Assembly: GCA_030694465.1 (NCBI GenBank)
Contig: JAUXYJ010000006.1
Span: 1 to 64,000, forward strand
Reading direction: 5' to 3'
DNA from: Deltaproteobacteria bacterium
Lineage (GTDB): Bacteria > Myxococcota_A > Polyangia > Polyangiales > Ga0077539
Length of the DNA: 64,000 nucleotides
This document shows, in pieces, positions 8,299-20,029 of this stretch. The notes under the pieces were generated by a model that had not been told where the DNA came from, did not search any database, and saw only the letters and a program-made list of their open reading frames with translations. A program made the position numbers and the translations under genes. Numbering within the stretch: position 1 is the stretch's first letter; the number at the start of each line of letters is the position of its first letter.

Positions 8299-9141
8299 TC
8301 AGAGCTGCTCGAGATCGATCGAGAGACCTTCGTACGCGGCGACGGAGTCGGCAAACATCGCTTGTGCGCGACGCTCTTTCTCGAGCACGTCGTCGTCGCT
8401 CTGGTTGGGGTCGTGATGAAACAACACGTAGCGTTTGACCTGCGCGAGCGTGGCCAAGCGTGCGCCCTCGGCCATGGTCGAGTGCCCCCAGCCGAGCTTG
8501 GGCATACGGCCACCTTCGCCCGAGTACTCTTCAGGGGTGTACTGCGAGTCGTAGATAAACACGTCGGCGTTCTTGGCGATGGACAAGATGTTGGGGTCTG
8601 GGACGGCGTAGTGTTCGGTGTCGGTCGCGTACACGAGCGAGCGGCCGTTGTACTCAATTCGGTAGGCAAAGACCCCGTTGGGATGGTTGCCGGGGACACC
8701 AAAGATCTTGACTGCGCCGTCGGCCAGCAAGACCTCTTCGCGCTCGTGGAGATCACGAAAGTGCATCTGCGCGGCGAGCTCACCGAGGCGCACCGGAAAG
8801 TTCGGATAGCTCATCTGCCCCGCGAGCGTGTCTTCGAGCGTCGAGGTCACGTTGCGGGCGCCGTAGAGATGAATCGTGTTTCCGCGCACAAACGCAGGGA
8901 CAAAGAACGGAAACCCCTGAATATGGTCCCAGTGCACGTGCGAGAAAAACAGGTGCGCGTTGAGTGGCTGCTCTCGCATGAGCTTCTCACCCAGGCCCCG
9001 CAGCCCCGTCCCACCATCCAAAATGATGAGCTGATCGGCCACTCGGACCTCCACGCAGCTGGTGTTGCCACCAATGCGTGCCGTCCTCGGTCCTGGTGAG
9101 GGGATACTCCCGCGTACGCCCCAGAAAGTGCATCGAAACAT
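8299..9141 (-). CDS. Metallo-beta-lactamase-fold hydrolase (PhnP/RNase Z-like)
   Basis: The 280-residue protein begins with FWGVRGSIPSPGP and GGNTSCVEV, typical of the phosphodiesterase/RNase Z side of the metallo-beta-lactamase superfamily. The metal signature HVHWDH is at about residues 68-73, with further ligands in VPGNHPNG, VYATDTEH and a C-terminal FHHDPNQSD. No signal peptide is visible. The substrate is likely a phosphodiester or cyclic nucleotide by family, but this is inference. It is a single-gene unit. Confidence 0.8.
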   Translation of the reverse strand: MFRCTFWGVRGSIPSPGPRTARIGGNTSCVEVRVADQLIILDGGTGLRGLGEKLMREQPLNAHLFFSHVHWDHIQGFPFFVPAFVRGNTIHLYGARNVTSTLEDTLAGQMSYPNFPVRLGELAAQMHFRDLHEREEVLLADGAVKIFGVPGNHPNGVFAYRIEYNGRSLVYATDTEHYAVPDPNILSIAKNADVFIYDSQYTPEEYSGEGGRMPKLGWGHSTMAEGARLATLAQVKRYVLFHHDPNQSDDDVLEKERRAQAMFADSVAAYEGLSIDLEQL

Positions 9142-9279
9142 CGATTGGCTCTTCAGCTCCAGTGACGCACTCTAAGCAGGCCCTCACGGCCCGGTCAAAC
9201 GCCGTGCAATTCACAGCAGCCTGAGATCCACCGAAGCACTCCCCCTGGTAGATGCTTCAGCGTGCACTCAGGGTGCGAA

Positions 9280-9504
9280 TCAGCCAGCGCTCTTGACGCG
9301 CTTGATGAAGCCCGAGATGGGCTCGTTGATGTACGGCATGGGAAGCTCGTTCTCTGCGATGCCCAAGAGCCGTGAGGCCGTGGTGAGGTAACCGTTGCGG
9401 GTCGCAGTGCGGCGCTCCATGCGGGCGGGTGCCGTGGGGCGAAGGCGGGTGTTGATAAACAACCAGGCGGCGCGCTCGGTGGTCTTGAACTTGGGCTTCT
9501 GCAT
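9280..9504 (-). CDS. Small hypothetical protein
   Basis: This 74-residue ORF begins MQKPKFKTTERAAWLF and is basic, with ordinary amino-acid composition unlike the Arg/Pro-rich shadows around it. No family was recognised. It lies alone between the MBL-fold gene and gyrB on the same strand. The ribosome binding site is weak, so it may be real or a chance ORF. Confidence 0.45.
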   Translation of the reverse strand: MQKPKFKTTERAAWLFINTRLRPTAPARMERRTATRNGYLTTASRLLGIAENELPMPYINEPISGFIKRVKSAG

Positions 9505-9568
9505 CGCTTTATTTGGGCTTTTTGCTAGAGAAAGTGTCGGTCTGCACGCAAACCATCACTGAGTTATG

Positions 9569-9590
9569 ACGTCGGTGAGCGGCGTTTTTT
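9569..9590 (+). terminator. Orphan intrinsic-terminator-like hairpin
   Basis: ACGTCG (9569-9574) and CGGCGT (9580-9585) pair as a 6-bp stem with one G-U around a GTGAG loop, followed by a T-run to 9590. The polarity is plus strand, but no plus-strand gene lies upstream in this stretch. Confidence 0.4.
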
Positions 9591-9687
9591 GCCCCTTGCG
9601 CCTCGTTCTGTCAAGCGTGCGACGCAGCCCAAATGCCACACGGGCGCATTCGTGCCCCCGCAACACGCGCATCGAGCGCAGCGAGCC

Positions 9688-9712
9688 CCCTCGCAGAGTC
9701 CCCACCCGAGGG
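9688..9712 (-). terminator. Possible hairpin 3' of gyrB
   Basis: CCCTCG and CGAGGG form a 6-bp stem with a 13-nt loop just after the gyrB stop codon. It lacks a T-run, so termination activity is uncertain. Confidence 0.25.
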
Positions 9713-9716
9713 CGCG

Positions 9717-12161
<2,445 letters not shown>

Positions 12162-12353
12162 TCACCATCTGCGCTCACAGGCCGCGCACAGGTAGTCACC
12201 AATGCACAGAATATCCTGCAAAATCGCAGGCATTCTCTAGCATATTGCCCCCTCCACTGCAACGCCCATGTGACGTTTCCTGTCGCACAAAACCGCGGGA
12301 ATTCTGCTGTTTTGTCCCCTGATCCGTCACAAAGCGCCCCCCAGCGCTCAGCG

Positions 12354-15257
12354 TCAGCGTCGTGCGCGTCGACGGCTCAGCACGAGCGCCAAGCTGGCCA
12401 GGAGGCCCAGAGGCGCCATCCCTTGGCCCCCGAGAGGGCCCTGCGCTGGCACACGGCAGGCGCACGTCCCGTTGCCCGAGACCCCAGCGCCGCCGTCTGC
12501 TCGGGCGCCGTCTAGTGCGCCGCCATCGCTCTGGGCTGCACCATCACCCGACGTGGCGCCATCGCTCTGGGTGACGTCGTCGACAGACCCCTCCGCGAGG
12601 TCTGCGTCGGGGGTGACCCCCATCGCGTCGCCATTGTCACCATCGAGTTCCATGGCATCCGCTGCGAGCACGTCATCGATCGCGCCATCGATCGCGCCAT
12701 CGACTGCGACATCGACCGAGGGAGTCGACACATCGACCGAAGCATCGGGCGAGACGTTGCTGTCCGGAAGCGAAGCATCGACGCCTGCCTCGACCGCGGC
12801 GTCTGTGCCTGCGTCCATGCCCGTTGAGCCAGCGACCATCACCGTGAACATGCGCGAAGTGCGGCCACCGTCGCCGTCGTCCACGGTCACGGTGAAGGTA
12901 AAGCTCATCCCCGCGCTGCTTGAGGGAGGCGTCCCCGAGAGGACCCCGGTCATCGCGTTGATCGTGAGCCATGCGGGCGCACCAATGAGCGAAAACACCA
13001 GCGGATCGCGGACTACCATCGCGACAGGCGGGTTCGCGGGGTCCGTCGCAGAGACGGTCGCTGTGTAAGCAACCGCGACCATCGCGTTGGGCAGGCTCGC
13101 CGTGGTGATCGTGGGTGCGACGTTGCGAAAGCCCACTTCGCGACGGGATTGCGCAGAGGGCATGCAGAGCGAGCCCACGCCTGGGACTGCTCGAAAGCAG
13201 AGCGCCGAAGCAGAGGGACCATCGCGGTTGACTCCGCTCACGGCGAACATCGCGCCGGAGCCATCGATCGAGACGTCGCAGTCGAGGTTCCACTCGACAG
13301 TGCAGGTGCAAATGCCCGCTGCCACGGTAGCGCTGACCGAGGTCGAGCCACCTTCGTCGACGTTGATTCCACCCGCTACGGAGAGCACCGGGACGGGGCA
13401 TGTGCCGCCGCCCCCCGCGCCGATCACGAGGATGAATCGCTGGGTGTCTGTGCCGCCATCACCGTCGTTCACCGTGACCACGACCGTGAAGGTCCCAGCC
13501 ATGGTGGGCGTGCCTGTGATCGCTCCGGTTGCAGGGTTCAGCATCAGGCCGGGCGGCAGCCCCGTCGCGCTCCACGTGAAGGGATCGCGGATCATGCTCG
13601 CGATGGGTGGATTGGCAGGATCACTGGCGTCCAGCATCGCGGTGTACCCGACCGCGACCACGCCCGCAGGGAGCGCGACCGTTGTGATCGTGGGGGCGAC
13701 GTTGGTGTAATTTACCTCGCGGTTCGCGCTCGCCGAGGCCGTCGTACACATCGAGATCGCCGACGGGATCGCGCGGTAACAGAGCCGTCGTGCCGAGGGC
13801 CCGTCCCGGTCCACGCCGCTCACGTTGAAGGTCAATCCACTTCCGTTCGCCATGCCGTCGCAGTCAAGATCCCACTCGACCGAGCAGCCACAGGTCGTCC
13901 CCGTGAAGCTCGCGGTGACCATGGTGTTTCCGCCCTCGGGTACGCTGACCGAGCCCGCGGTGGTCAATGTGGGCACAGGGCAGGTTCCGCCGGCCATCCC
14001 GCCGATCACAATCGTGAGCATTCGCACGCCCGCGCCGCCGTCACCGTCGACCACAGTGACGGTCACAACGAACGTGCCCATCATGGTCGGTGTTCCTGAG
14101 ATCACACCGGTCGCCGTGTTGATCGTGAGCCCCGGCGGGAGTCCAGCCGCGCTCCAGGTAAACGCGTCGAGAAACCCGCCCGCGGTGGGGGGATTCGCAG
14201 GGTCGGTCGCTTCGACAATGGCCACGTAGCCGCTGCTGACCGTGCCACTGGGGAGCGTTGACGTGGTGATCGTGGGCTCGACGTTGTTGACCCGCACTTG
14301 CACGGCAGAAGACGCAGAGCTTACGCAAGAGCCTCCCGTCGCGACCGAGAGCACACAGAGGCGCTGGGTCGAAGGGCCATCCAGGCCAACACCGCTCAGG
14401 CCAATGGTGCCATCCACCTCGTCGAGGTCTCCATCGCAGTCGCGATCCCAGCCCACACGACAGGTGCATCCCGTCGGGACCACTCCGACGAGGGTCCCCA
14501 TCACGGTGCTCATGCCGCCTTCGGGGACCGAGACCAAGACGCCCACGCCGGCACTCGCCGCAGGGCAGACACCAGGGCCGCCGACCGAGCTCAGCGCGCC
14601 AATGGTCAAGCGGTAGTCTCGTGAGGCGATGCCGCCATCGCCATCGTCTGCGCGCACGGTGACAGAGTAAGTGCCCACCGCGGCCGCGAGCACTGTGCCT
14701 GAGATTTCACCGGTCGCTGCGTTGATCGAGAGGCCCGCGGGGAGGCCTGTTGCGCTCCACGTAAACGGGTCGCGCACCATCGAGGCGAGGGGCGGATTCG
14801 CAGGGTCTTGCGCGTTAAGTCGGACCGAGTAGGCGATCGTCGCGATGCCCACGGGCAGCAGGTTGGTGGTGATCACCGGGGCGACGTTGCTGACGCTGAC
14901 CCCGGTGCGAACGACCGCGCTAAACTGCGAAGCTGCAGCACAAGTAGGGTTAAACGAGCGGACACAGAGCGTGTGCGACGAGGCGCCGTCACGCTCGCGG
15001 GCCATGAACGAGAACGTGTTGCTCCCGATCGTGTCGCCCAGGCTTGGGGTGACACCGTTGCAATCGGTGTCCCACTCAAAGACGGGCCCTCCGCCCATCA
15101 CGGTCGTGGTCACCGCGCCGCCCTCAGCCACCGAGTAGCCCCCTGCGGGGCCCGGAAACACAAACGCCGGGGCCGTGGGTGGACACTGGGCGTGCGCATC
15201 GCGCGTAAAGAACGCAAACACCGTGGCAGTCGCCACCGAAAGAAGTCCTAATTTCAT
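12354..15257 (-). CDS. Ig-like repeat surface protein with MYXO-CTERM tail
   Basis: The start at 15257 (MKLGLLSV) is preceded by AAGGAG seven bases upstream and gives a signal peptide cleaved after DAHA. The 967-residue protein contains four copies of a roughly 190-200-residue unit. Each unit pairs a Cys-containing segment (CTVEWNLDCD-like) with a putative Ig domain (He_PIG) marked by TWSATGLPPGL, a TGxISGTP motif and VTVxDGDGG. An Asp/Ala/Ser-rich stalk follows. The C-terminus is CACR, a short linker, the hydrophobic LGLLASLALVL and RRRARR, the layout of MYXO-CTERM sorting signals. It is inferred to be exported and processed or anchored at the cell surface. Its position between recF and gyrB is unusual. 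Confidence 0.88.
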   Translation of the reverse strand: MKLGLLSVATATVFAFFTRDAHAQCPPTAPAFVFPGPAGGYSVAEGGAVTTTVMGGGPVFEWDTDCNGVTPSLGDTIGSNTFSFMARERDGASSHTLCVRSFNPTCAAASQFSAVVRTGVSVSNVAPVITTNLLPVGIATIAYSVRLNAQDPANPPLASMVRDPFTWSATGLPAGLSINAATGEISGTVLAAAVGTYSVTVRADDGDGGIASRDYRLTIGALSSVGGPGVCPAASAGVGVLVSVPEGGMSTVMGTLVGVVPTGCTCRVGWDRDCDGDLDEVDGTIGLSGVGLDGPSTQRLCVLSVATGGSCVSSASSAVQVRVNNVEPTITTSTLPSGTVSSGYVAIVEATDPANPPTAGGFLDAFTWSAAGLPPGLTINTATGVISGTPTMMGTFVVTVTVVDGDGGAGVRMLTIVIGGMAGGTCPVPTLTTAGSVSVPEGGNTMVTASFTGTTCGCSVEWDLDCDGMANGSGLTFNVSGVDRDGPSARRLCYRAIPSAISMCTTASASANREVNYTNVAPTITTVALPAGVVAVGYTAMLDASDPANPPIASMIRDPFTWSATGLPPGLMLNPATGAITGTPTMAGTFTVVVTVNDGDGGTDTQRFILVIGAGGGGTCPVPVLSVAGGINVDEGGSTSVSATVAAGICTCTVEWNLDCDVSIDGSGAMFAVSGVNRDGPSASALCFRAVPGVGSLCMPSAQSRREVGFRNVAPTITTASLPNAMVAVAYTATVSATDPANPPVAMVVRDPLVFSLIGAPAWLTINAMTGVLSGTPPSSSAGMSFTFTVTVDDGDGGRTSRMFTVMVAGSTGMDAGTDAAVEAGVDASLPDSNVSPDASVDVSTPSVDVAVDGAIDGAIDDVLAADAMELDGDNGDAMGVTPDADLAEGSVDDVTQSDGATSGDGAAQSDGGALDGARADGGAGVSGNGTCACRVPAQGPLGGQGMAPLGLLASLALVLSRRRARR

Positions 15258-15467
15258 CTGTCGTCTCCTTAGGTTCAAGAAAGGGCCCCTGCATGTACTT
15301 CGCCGCACATTCGCGAGGCAAAACCCAGGGGCAAGACCACGCTTCAGACCAACGCAACGCTGCAGAATGCCTCGTTTTTTCCGAGTATGGAAACCACGGA
15401 TTGACAATTTTCTGGCGCGTCTAACCCCGCAAGAAATCCCCGCCTCCGCAACTCTTTGCGTAGGGAC

Positions 15468-16568
15468 TCAGCCCTCGAACGCGGTGGCTTTGACTCCCCC
15501 GGACTCAACCAAGTACTGATGTCCCTCGGGCAATAAGCTCCGCACGGTGGGGTCTGTGGTCGTGACCCAGATTTGCGCGCGAAGTGACGAAATCCGTGCA
15601 AAAAGCCTCTCGGTTCGCTCTCGATCGAGCTCACTCGAGATGTCATCCAAGAGCAGCCAGGGCACGCGCCCCGAGCGCGCCCGCAGGACCTCGAGCTCAG
15701 CCAACCGCAGCGCGAGCGCGAGCGCACGGGTCTGGCCTTGGCTCACGACGTCACGGGCGACACGGCCTCCCCACTTGATGCTCACGTCGTCTGCGTGGGG
15801 GCCGACGGTGGTGGTCATGCGTGCGCGGTCTTGGTCAAAGCATCGCGCGAGCAATTCTCTGTATTCGTCCGCGTCAAACGGCACTTTGGTCTTGTAGGCA
15901 ATGCTCAAATCCGCGGTCGCAAGCGTGATGTCTTGCGCGGCCTCGCGGGCTGCGGGCAACAGCTCGTTGGTGAGGGCGTTGCGGGTGCGCGCGATCGCGC
16001 TCCCAAAGCGAGACAACAGGGGATCGTACGCGGCGATCGCGCGCAGGTCTGGCGAGGCGGATCGCAGCACCGAGTTGCGTGCCTTGAGTGTGCGAACATA
16101 GTTGCGAAGGGCCTCTCCGTAGCCATCGACCACGCGCACCAAAATGCGATCGAGGAGGCGCCGACGGATGTCTGGCGCGCCGCGGATGAGATCGAGATCT
16201 TGCGGGTGAAAAACCACGCAAGACGCAGAGCCATAGTACTGCACCGCGCGCTCTGGGCGCTTGCCATCCATGGTGCACTCTCGTGCGCGGCGGTCGAGTG
16301 ACACCCGAAACTCGTGCTCGCTCTCGCCGCCCTCGACCACCATGCGCGCGCTGGCTTGCGGGACCCCGTGCCCAATGAGCTGAGAGCGCGTAGCGCCACG
16401 AAACGAGCGCAGGGTGGCGACGAAGTCCACGGCCTCAAGAAGCGAGGTTTTTCCCTGGCCGTTTGCGCCGACGAAGAGATTGACGCGCTCATGGGGAGAG
16501 AGAATCACTGTCCCAAGATTGCGAAACCCTTGGACCGCAAAACCCGTCACGCGAAGAATCGAAGTCAC
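15468..16568 (-). CDS. recF: DNA replication and repair protein RecF
   Basis: RecF is an ABC-type ATPase that binds single/double-strand junctions and helps load RecA at stalled forks. The 366-residue protein has Walker A GANGQGKTS (about residues 33-41), the signature SQGQTRALALALRLAELE and Walker B WLLLDDISSELD near the C-terminus, with the usual RecF spacing. It follows dnaN by 63 bp on the same strand, as in many bacterial origin clusters. Confidence 0.95.
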   Translation of the reverse strand: MTSILRVTGFAVQGFRNLGTVILSPHERVNLFVGANGQGKTSLLEAVDFVATLRSFRGATRSQLIGHGVPQASARMVVEGGESEHEFRVSLDRRARECTMDGKRPERAVQYYGSASCVVFHPQDLDLIRGAPDIRRRLLDRILVRVVDGYGEALRNYVRTLKARNSVLRSASPDLRAIAAYDPLLSRFGSAIARTRNALTNELLPAAREAAQDITLATADLSIAYKTKVPFDADEYRELLARCFDQDRARMTTTVGPHADDVSIKWGGRVARDVVSQGQTRALALALRLAELEVLRARSGRVPWLLLDDISSELDRERTERLFARISSLRAQIWVTTTDPTVRSLLPEGHQYLVESGGVKATAFEG

Positions 16569-16631
16569 CAGAGAGAGCTTCTATCGCTGTCGCACAACGC
16601 TGTCCAAGCGCATCCCCACCGAAGGCACCCC

Positions 16632-17756
16632 TCAGATCCGCATGGGCATCACGACGCCGACAAACTCGTCGCTGTCCGGGATACGCAAGACGCCTGGGTC
16701 AAGCTCACCCGAGAGCTCCACGATGACGTCTTCGCACGAGAGGGCAGAGAGCACGTCCATCACGTACTTCGAGTTAAACCCAACCGTGAGATCCGAGCCT
16801 GTGAGCTCAATGGCCATCTCGTCGGTGCCTGCGCCGAGGTCAGGGTTTTCGCTAGAGATAATCAATTTGCTGCGTGAGAACTGCAGCTTCACACCCGACG
16901 ATCGGTCCGACGCGACCACGCTCACTGCGCGCATCGCGCTGAGCATCTCGGCGCGGTTGACTCTCGCCTTGCGCTCGCTCGCCGCGGGGATGACCTGCGC
17001 GTACGGCGGAAACGTCGCGTCGATGAGCTTGACCGCGACGACGGTCTCATCGCGTTTGACAAAGAGATTGCTCCCCGCGCGACCGAGCGAGACCACACCG
17101 AGTCCGTCGGGGCTCTTCTCGGACTTAATCTCATCGAGCAAGCGCTTGATCTCGTTGATGCCCTTTTGCGGGATCAAGATCGAGAGCTTGGCGCCCTGCT
17201 CGGTCATTTGTTTCTCGGCTTTGCTCAGGCGATGACCGTCCGTGGTGACCATGCGCAGGATGTTTGCGTCGGCCTCGAAGAGCGCGCCGGCGAGGTGCGG
17301 CCGGGTGTCATCGGTGCTCATCGAGAAGCTCGTGTAGCCCACAAGCTCAGACAGAGCGTCCGCTGGGATGTCCCTTAGCTCGGTCTGGCCGGGGCTAGGA
17401 AGGGCGGGAAAGTCTTCGCCGGGCATCCCGACCAGATCGTACCTTCGGCGCCCTCCTGAGACCCGTGCGCTGTAGTTGGGCGCGATGGTCACGTGCACTT
17501 CGCCCTCGGGGAGGTTCTTGACCATCTCGTAGAGCGAGCGGGCCGGGAGGGCGACGCTGCCACCCTTGCGGACCTCGGCTGCGGTGTGGCTTGTGATTGA
17601 AATAAGCAGGTCTGTTGCGGCCAAACGCAGCGAGCTCGAGCCCTCGCTGGCGATGAGCATGTTGGTAAGCACAGGCATGGCGCTGCGCTTGTCCGCGACG
17701 GACTGCACGCGACCCAGCGCCTTCATAAACTCACGCTTGCTGACGACGAACTCCAT
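16632..17756 (-). CDS. dnaN: DNA polymerase III beta subunit (sliding clamp)
   Basis: DnaN forms the ring-shaped clamp that tethers DNA polymerase to its template. The 374-residue chain starts MEFVVSKREFMKALGRVQSV, contains KRSAMPVLTNMLI, a central VTTDGHRLSKAEK and VELSGELDPGVLRIP, and ends VGVVMPMRI, all typical of beta clamps. The ATG at 17756 follows AAAGGGAG about nine bases upstream. It is transcribed toward recF, with the probable origin on its upstream side. Confidence 0.96.
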   Translation of the reverse strand: MEFVVSKREFMKALGRVQSVADKRSAMPVLTNMLIASEGSSSLRLAATDLLISITSHTAAEVRKGGSVALPARSLYEMVKNLPEGEVHVTIAPNYSARVSGGRRRYDLVGMPGEDFPALPSPGQTELRDIPADALSELVGYTSFSMSTDDTRPHLAGALFEADANILRMVTTDGHRLSKAEKQMTEQGAKLSILIPQKGINEIKRLLDEIKSEKSPDGLGVVSLGRAGSNLFVKRDETVVAVKLIDATFPPYAQVIPAASERKARVNRAEMLSAMRAVSVVASDRSSGVKLQFSRSKLIISSENPDLGAGTDEMAIELTGSDLTVGFNSKYVMDVLSALSCEDVIVELSGELDPGVLRIPDSDEFVGVVMPMRI

Positions 17757-18197
17757 CTCGGATAACTCCCTTTATGGGGCAAAACGCTTGGTGCACCGGA
17801 GAGATCTCAAGGGGTGCGACGCAAGGTGATGCGAACAGTGACTTGGTGGGTGTGAGCGCTGGCAATGGCTTTGGGCGCTCTGCTTGTCTAACTTGACCGC
17901 TTTGGTAGGGCTCTCTGGCTACACCAGCGCTGAGGCTCTCTCAAACGATCCTGCGCTATCTTCTTATGAAGAGAAGAGATTAATAAAATTAAGGGTAGAG
18001 ATAGTAGGGGCTGTGGAAAGTGGGGATTAGTGGCTTTAGCCTGCAATCTACCAAGTCCGGCGCTGGGGAAGAGCGAGGGACGCCCAGCTGGGGAAAACTC
18101 ACTGACCTGGGGGGGAGGGTGCCAGCGTTCAGGCTCTCCACGGGGCAAAACCAAGGATCTCCACAGGGGTTTTCCACAGAAAAAACAGGGTGTTCTG
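17757..18197. other. oriC: Probable replication origin (oriC) between dnaA and dnaN
   Basis: This 441-bp non-coding stretch lies between the end of dnaA and the start of dnaN. It holds an all-A/T 13-mer at 17980-17992, within a purine/AT-rich segment (about 17961-18004) that is strikingly unlike the GC-rich surroundings and suits a DNA unwinding element. DnaA-box-like 9-mers are TTTTCCACA at 18170-18178, ATCTCCACA at 18157-18165, and TGTGGAAAG at 18012-18020 (CTTTCCACA on the minus strand). Position, AT content and boxes agree with an origin, but box number is modest. Further candidates lie near the dnaA start. Confidence 0.65.
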
Positions 18198-19715
18198 TCA
18201 CCCGCCGAGTTTGGCGAGCACCGCGTCGACTTCGCCTCGGACCGGGTCTCCGGACTCTAAGAGCTTCTTGATTTTGTTCACGGACGAGATGACGGTCGTG
18301 TGGTCTTTTCCGCCGAATTTCGCGCCAATCTGCGGAAAACTCGTGCCCAGCTTCTCGCGACAGACATACATCGCGACCTGTCTTGCGCGGGCAATTTCGG
18401 CGTGCCGCTCTTTGCCACTGAGCTGCGCCAAGGTCACCCGAAAGTACTGCGCAGTGGCCTTCTGGATGTCCTCGACGGTGATCACATGTTGCCTCGACGG
18501 GATCCGCAGAGCGTGTCGCACCATGGCGGCGTCAATCATCGTGCACTTCGCGATGCTCGCCTGGATCGAGAGCTTCATGAGCGCGCCCTCGAGCTCGCGC
18601 ATGTTCGCGGTGACGGTATTCGCGAGCAAAAATGCAGCTTCGTCATCGAGTGCGACGCCCTCGATTGAGGCTTTCTTGCGCAAGATCGCCACGCGGGTCT
18701 CGAGCTCTGGAGGATAGACCTCGGCGACCATCCCGGATGCAAACCGCGAGACCAAGCGGTCGGGCATCCCTTTGAGGTCCTGAGGCATCACGTCGCTGGT
18801 CAAGACAATGGGTTTGTCCCGCTGAATGAGCGCGTTAAACGTGTGAAAGAACTCGTCGAGGGTCTGCTCTTTGCCGGCCAAAAACTGGATGTCATCAATG
18901 AGCAGGGCGTCGCAGTGGTTGCGATAGCGCCCGCGAAAATCATCCATCGTCTTGGTCTGCACCGCGCAGATAAACTCGTTGGTGAAGTGCTCGGCCGAGA
19001 TATAGACCACGTTGCCGCCCGGAAAATGCTCGAGCCACCGGTGGCCGATCGCGTTGGCCAAATGGGTCTTTCCGAGGCCGCTCGGGCCGCACAAAAACAA
19101 CGGGTTAAACCGCCGCCCACCAGGCTCACCCATCGAGTGGGCCGCTGCGTGCGCGAGCTGATTCGAGGGCCCCACGACAAAGGTCCCAAACGAGAAGTTT
19201 GGCCGGAGCCCCGAGCTCACCGCGCCGGTCATCACGGACGAGTCACTTCGGTCTGACTTTTTGCTCTCAAAAGCGCGCGAACGAGACTCGGGCATGCTCG
19301 CGCTTCGCGCTGCAGCGGGCCTAGGCGCCGTGCGGGGCGGTGGCGTCGGTGGCGTGCTTGGACGAGCCGGAGGGACGCTCTCGCGCGCACCCTGCGAGCC
19401 GCTGGGGACCTCGTGTGAGACAGGCACAGCCGTGACCGCGCTCGCGGGGCGCACGGTAAAATGCAGCTCCCACGTGATGCCTGTGCCCGCCGCGAGCTGC
19501 TCTTCGATCGCGCGCGCAAAATTGCGTGCCGCCCAATCTCGGGCAAACTCGTTGGGGGCTTCTAAGAGCAGCACGCTCTTGTGGAGGTCCCCTGAGACAT
19601 CCAAGGGCTGCAGGGGCCGCAAGAAGGTCTCGATGGTGCGAGGGTTGTAGCGGCCTTGGGTGGCAAGAGCCTCAAGAACACTTGTCCACAGGGCGGTGGG
19701 GTCGAGATTGGACAC
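18198..19715 (-). CDS. dnaA: Chromosomal replication initiator protein DnaA
   Basis: DnaA binds DnaA boxes at oriC and melts the origin in its ATP form. The 505-residue protein starts at a GTG (19715). Domain I covers residues 1-90, followed by a Pro/Ser-rich linker (92-170). The AAA+ domain has FSFGTFVVGPSN, Walker A CGPSGLGKTH (209-218), Walker B ALLIDDIQFLAG and PDRLVSRFASGM. The C-terminal DNA-binding domain includes the signature region ending GGKDHTTVISSV. A DnaA-box-like TTGTCCACA overlaps the early coding region at 19682-19690, which may allow autoregulation. Confidence 0.97.
   Translation of the reverse strand: MSNLDPTALWTSVLEALATQGRYNPRTIETFLRPLQPLDVSGDLHKSVLLLEAPNEFARDWAARNFARAIEEQLAAGTGITWELHFTVRPASAVTAVPVSHEVPSGSQGARESVPPARPSTPPTPPPRTAPRPAAARSASMPESRSRAFESKKSDRSDSSVMTGAVSSGLRPNFSFGTFVVGPSNQLAHAAAHSMGEPGGRRFNPLFLCGPSGLGKTHLANAIGHRWLEHFPGGNVVYISAEHFTNEFICAVQTKTMDDFRGRYRNHCDALLIDDIQFLAGKEQTLDEFFHTFNALIQRDKPIVLTSDVMPQDLKGMPDRLVSRFASGMVAEVYPPELETRVAILRKKASIEGVALDDEAAFLLANTVTANMRELEGALMKLSIQASIAKCTMIDAAMVRHALRIPSRQHVITVEDIQKATAQYFRVTLAQLSGKERHAEIARARQVAMYVCREKLGTSFPQIGAKFGGKDHTTVISSVNKIKKLLESGDPVRGEVDAVLAKLGG
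19682..19690 (+). promoter_or_regulatory. DnaA-box-like 9-mer in dnaA start region
   Basis: TTGTCCACA differs from the TTATCCACA consensus at one base and lies within the first codons of dnaA. A role in dnaA autoregulation or origin function is inferred only. Confidence 0.35.
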
Positions 19716-20029
19716 GGAGCAGAGGTCCCTTTCGGCACCAGAGAGACACTGAGTGATTCAGCGATCTCTCTGGTGAAATGCAGCAGACGCTTCATGGCCT
19801 ACACCCTGGCGCGAGAGCGAATTATCGACAGCTTTTCCCCAGGTGATCCCCAAGGTGGCAAACTCTCTTCGTCGGGAAGTGGACGAAACGTTCGTTCGTC
19901 GTTAGTCCGTCAACTCGTGAGTTGGCTCGCGTGCGGACCCCTAAGGGCCCCGTAGGCGACCGCGCAGAGTGGCTCTCTCTGAGCAAATTCGCAGAGAGAA
20001 CGGTTGGTTGAGTTGGTGAGGATTGCGTG
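19716..20029. promoter_or_regulatory. Divergent regulatory region of dnaA and the outer-membrane protein gene
   Basis: This 314-bp stretch must hold the promoters of dnaA (leftward) and the OMP gene (rightward). It contains TTATCGACA at 19822-19830, one mismatch from a consensus DnaA box, followed by TTTTCCCCA at 19833-19841. Two adjacent dyads lie further right: GACGAA/TTCGTC (19882-19900) and CAACTC-GT-GAGTTG (19911-19924). No clear -35/-10 pair was identified. Confidence 0.5.

Noticed and set aside
12675-12730. Short ATCG-type repeats in the stalk of the Ig-like protein gene
   Set aside because: They encode Asp/Ala/Ile-rich stalk residues, so they are coding low complexity, not a regulatory repeat.
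15401-15406. TTGACA promoter-like hexamer on the plus strand
   Set aside because: No -10 element at suitable spacing, and no plus-strand gene follows. The neighbouring genes are on the minus strand.
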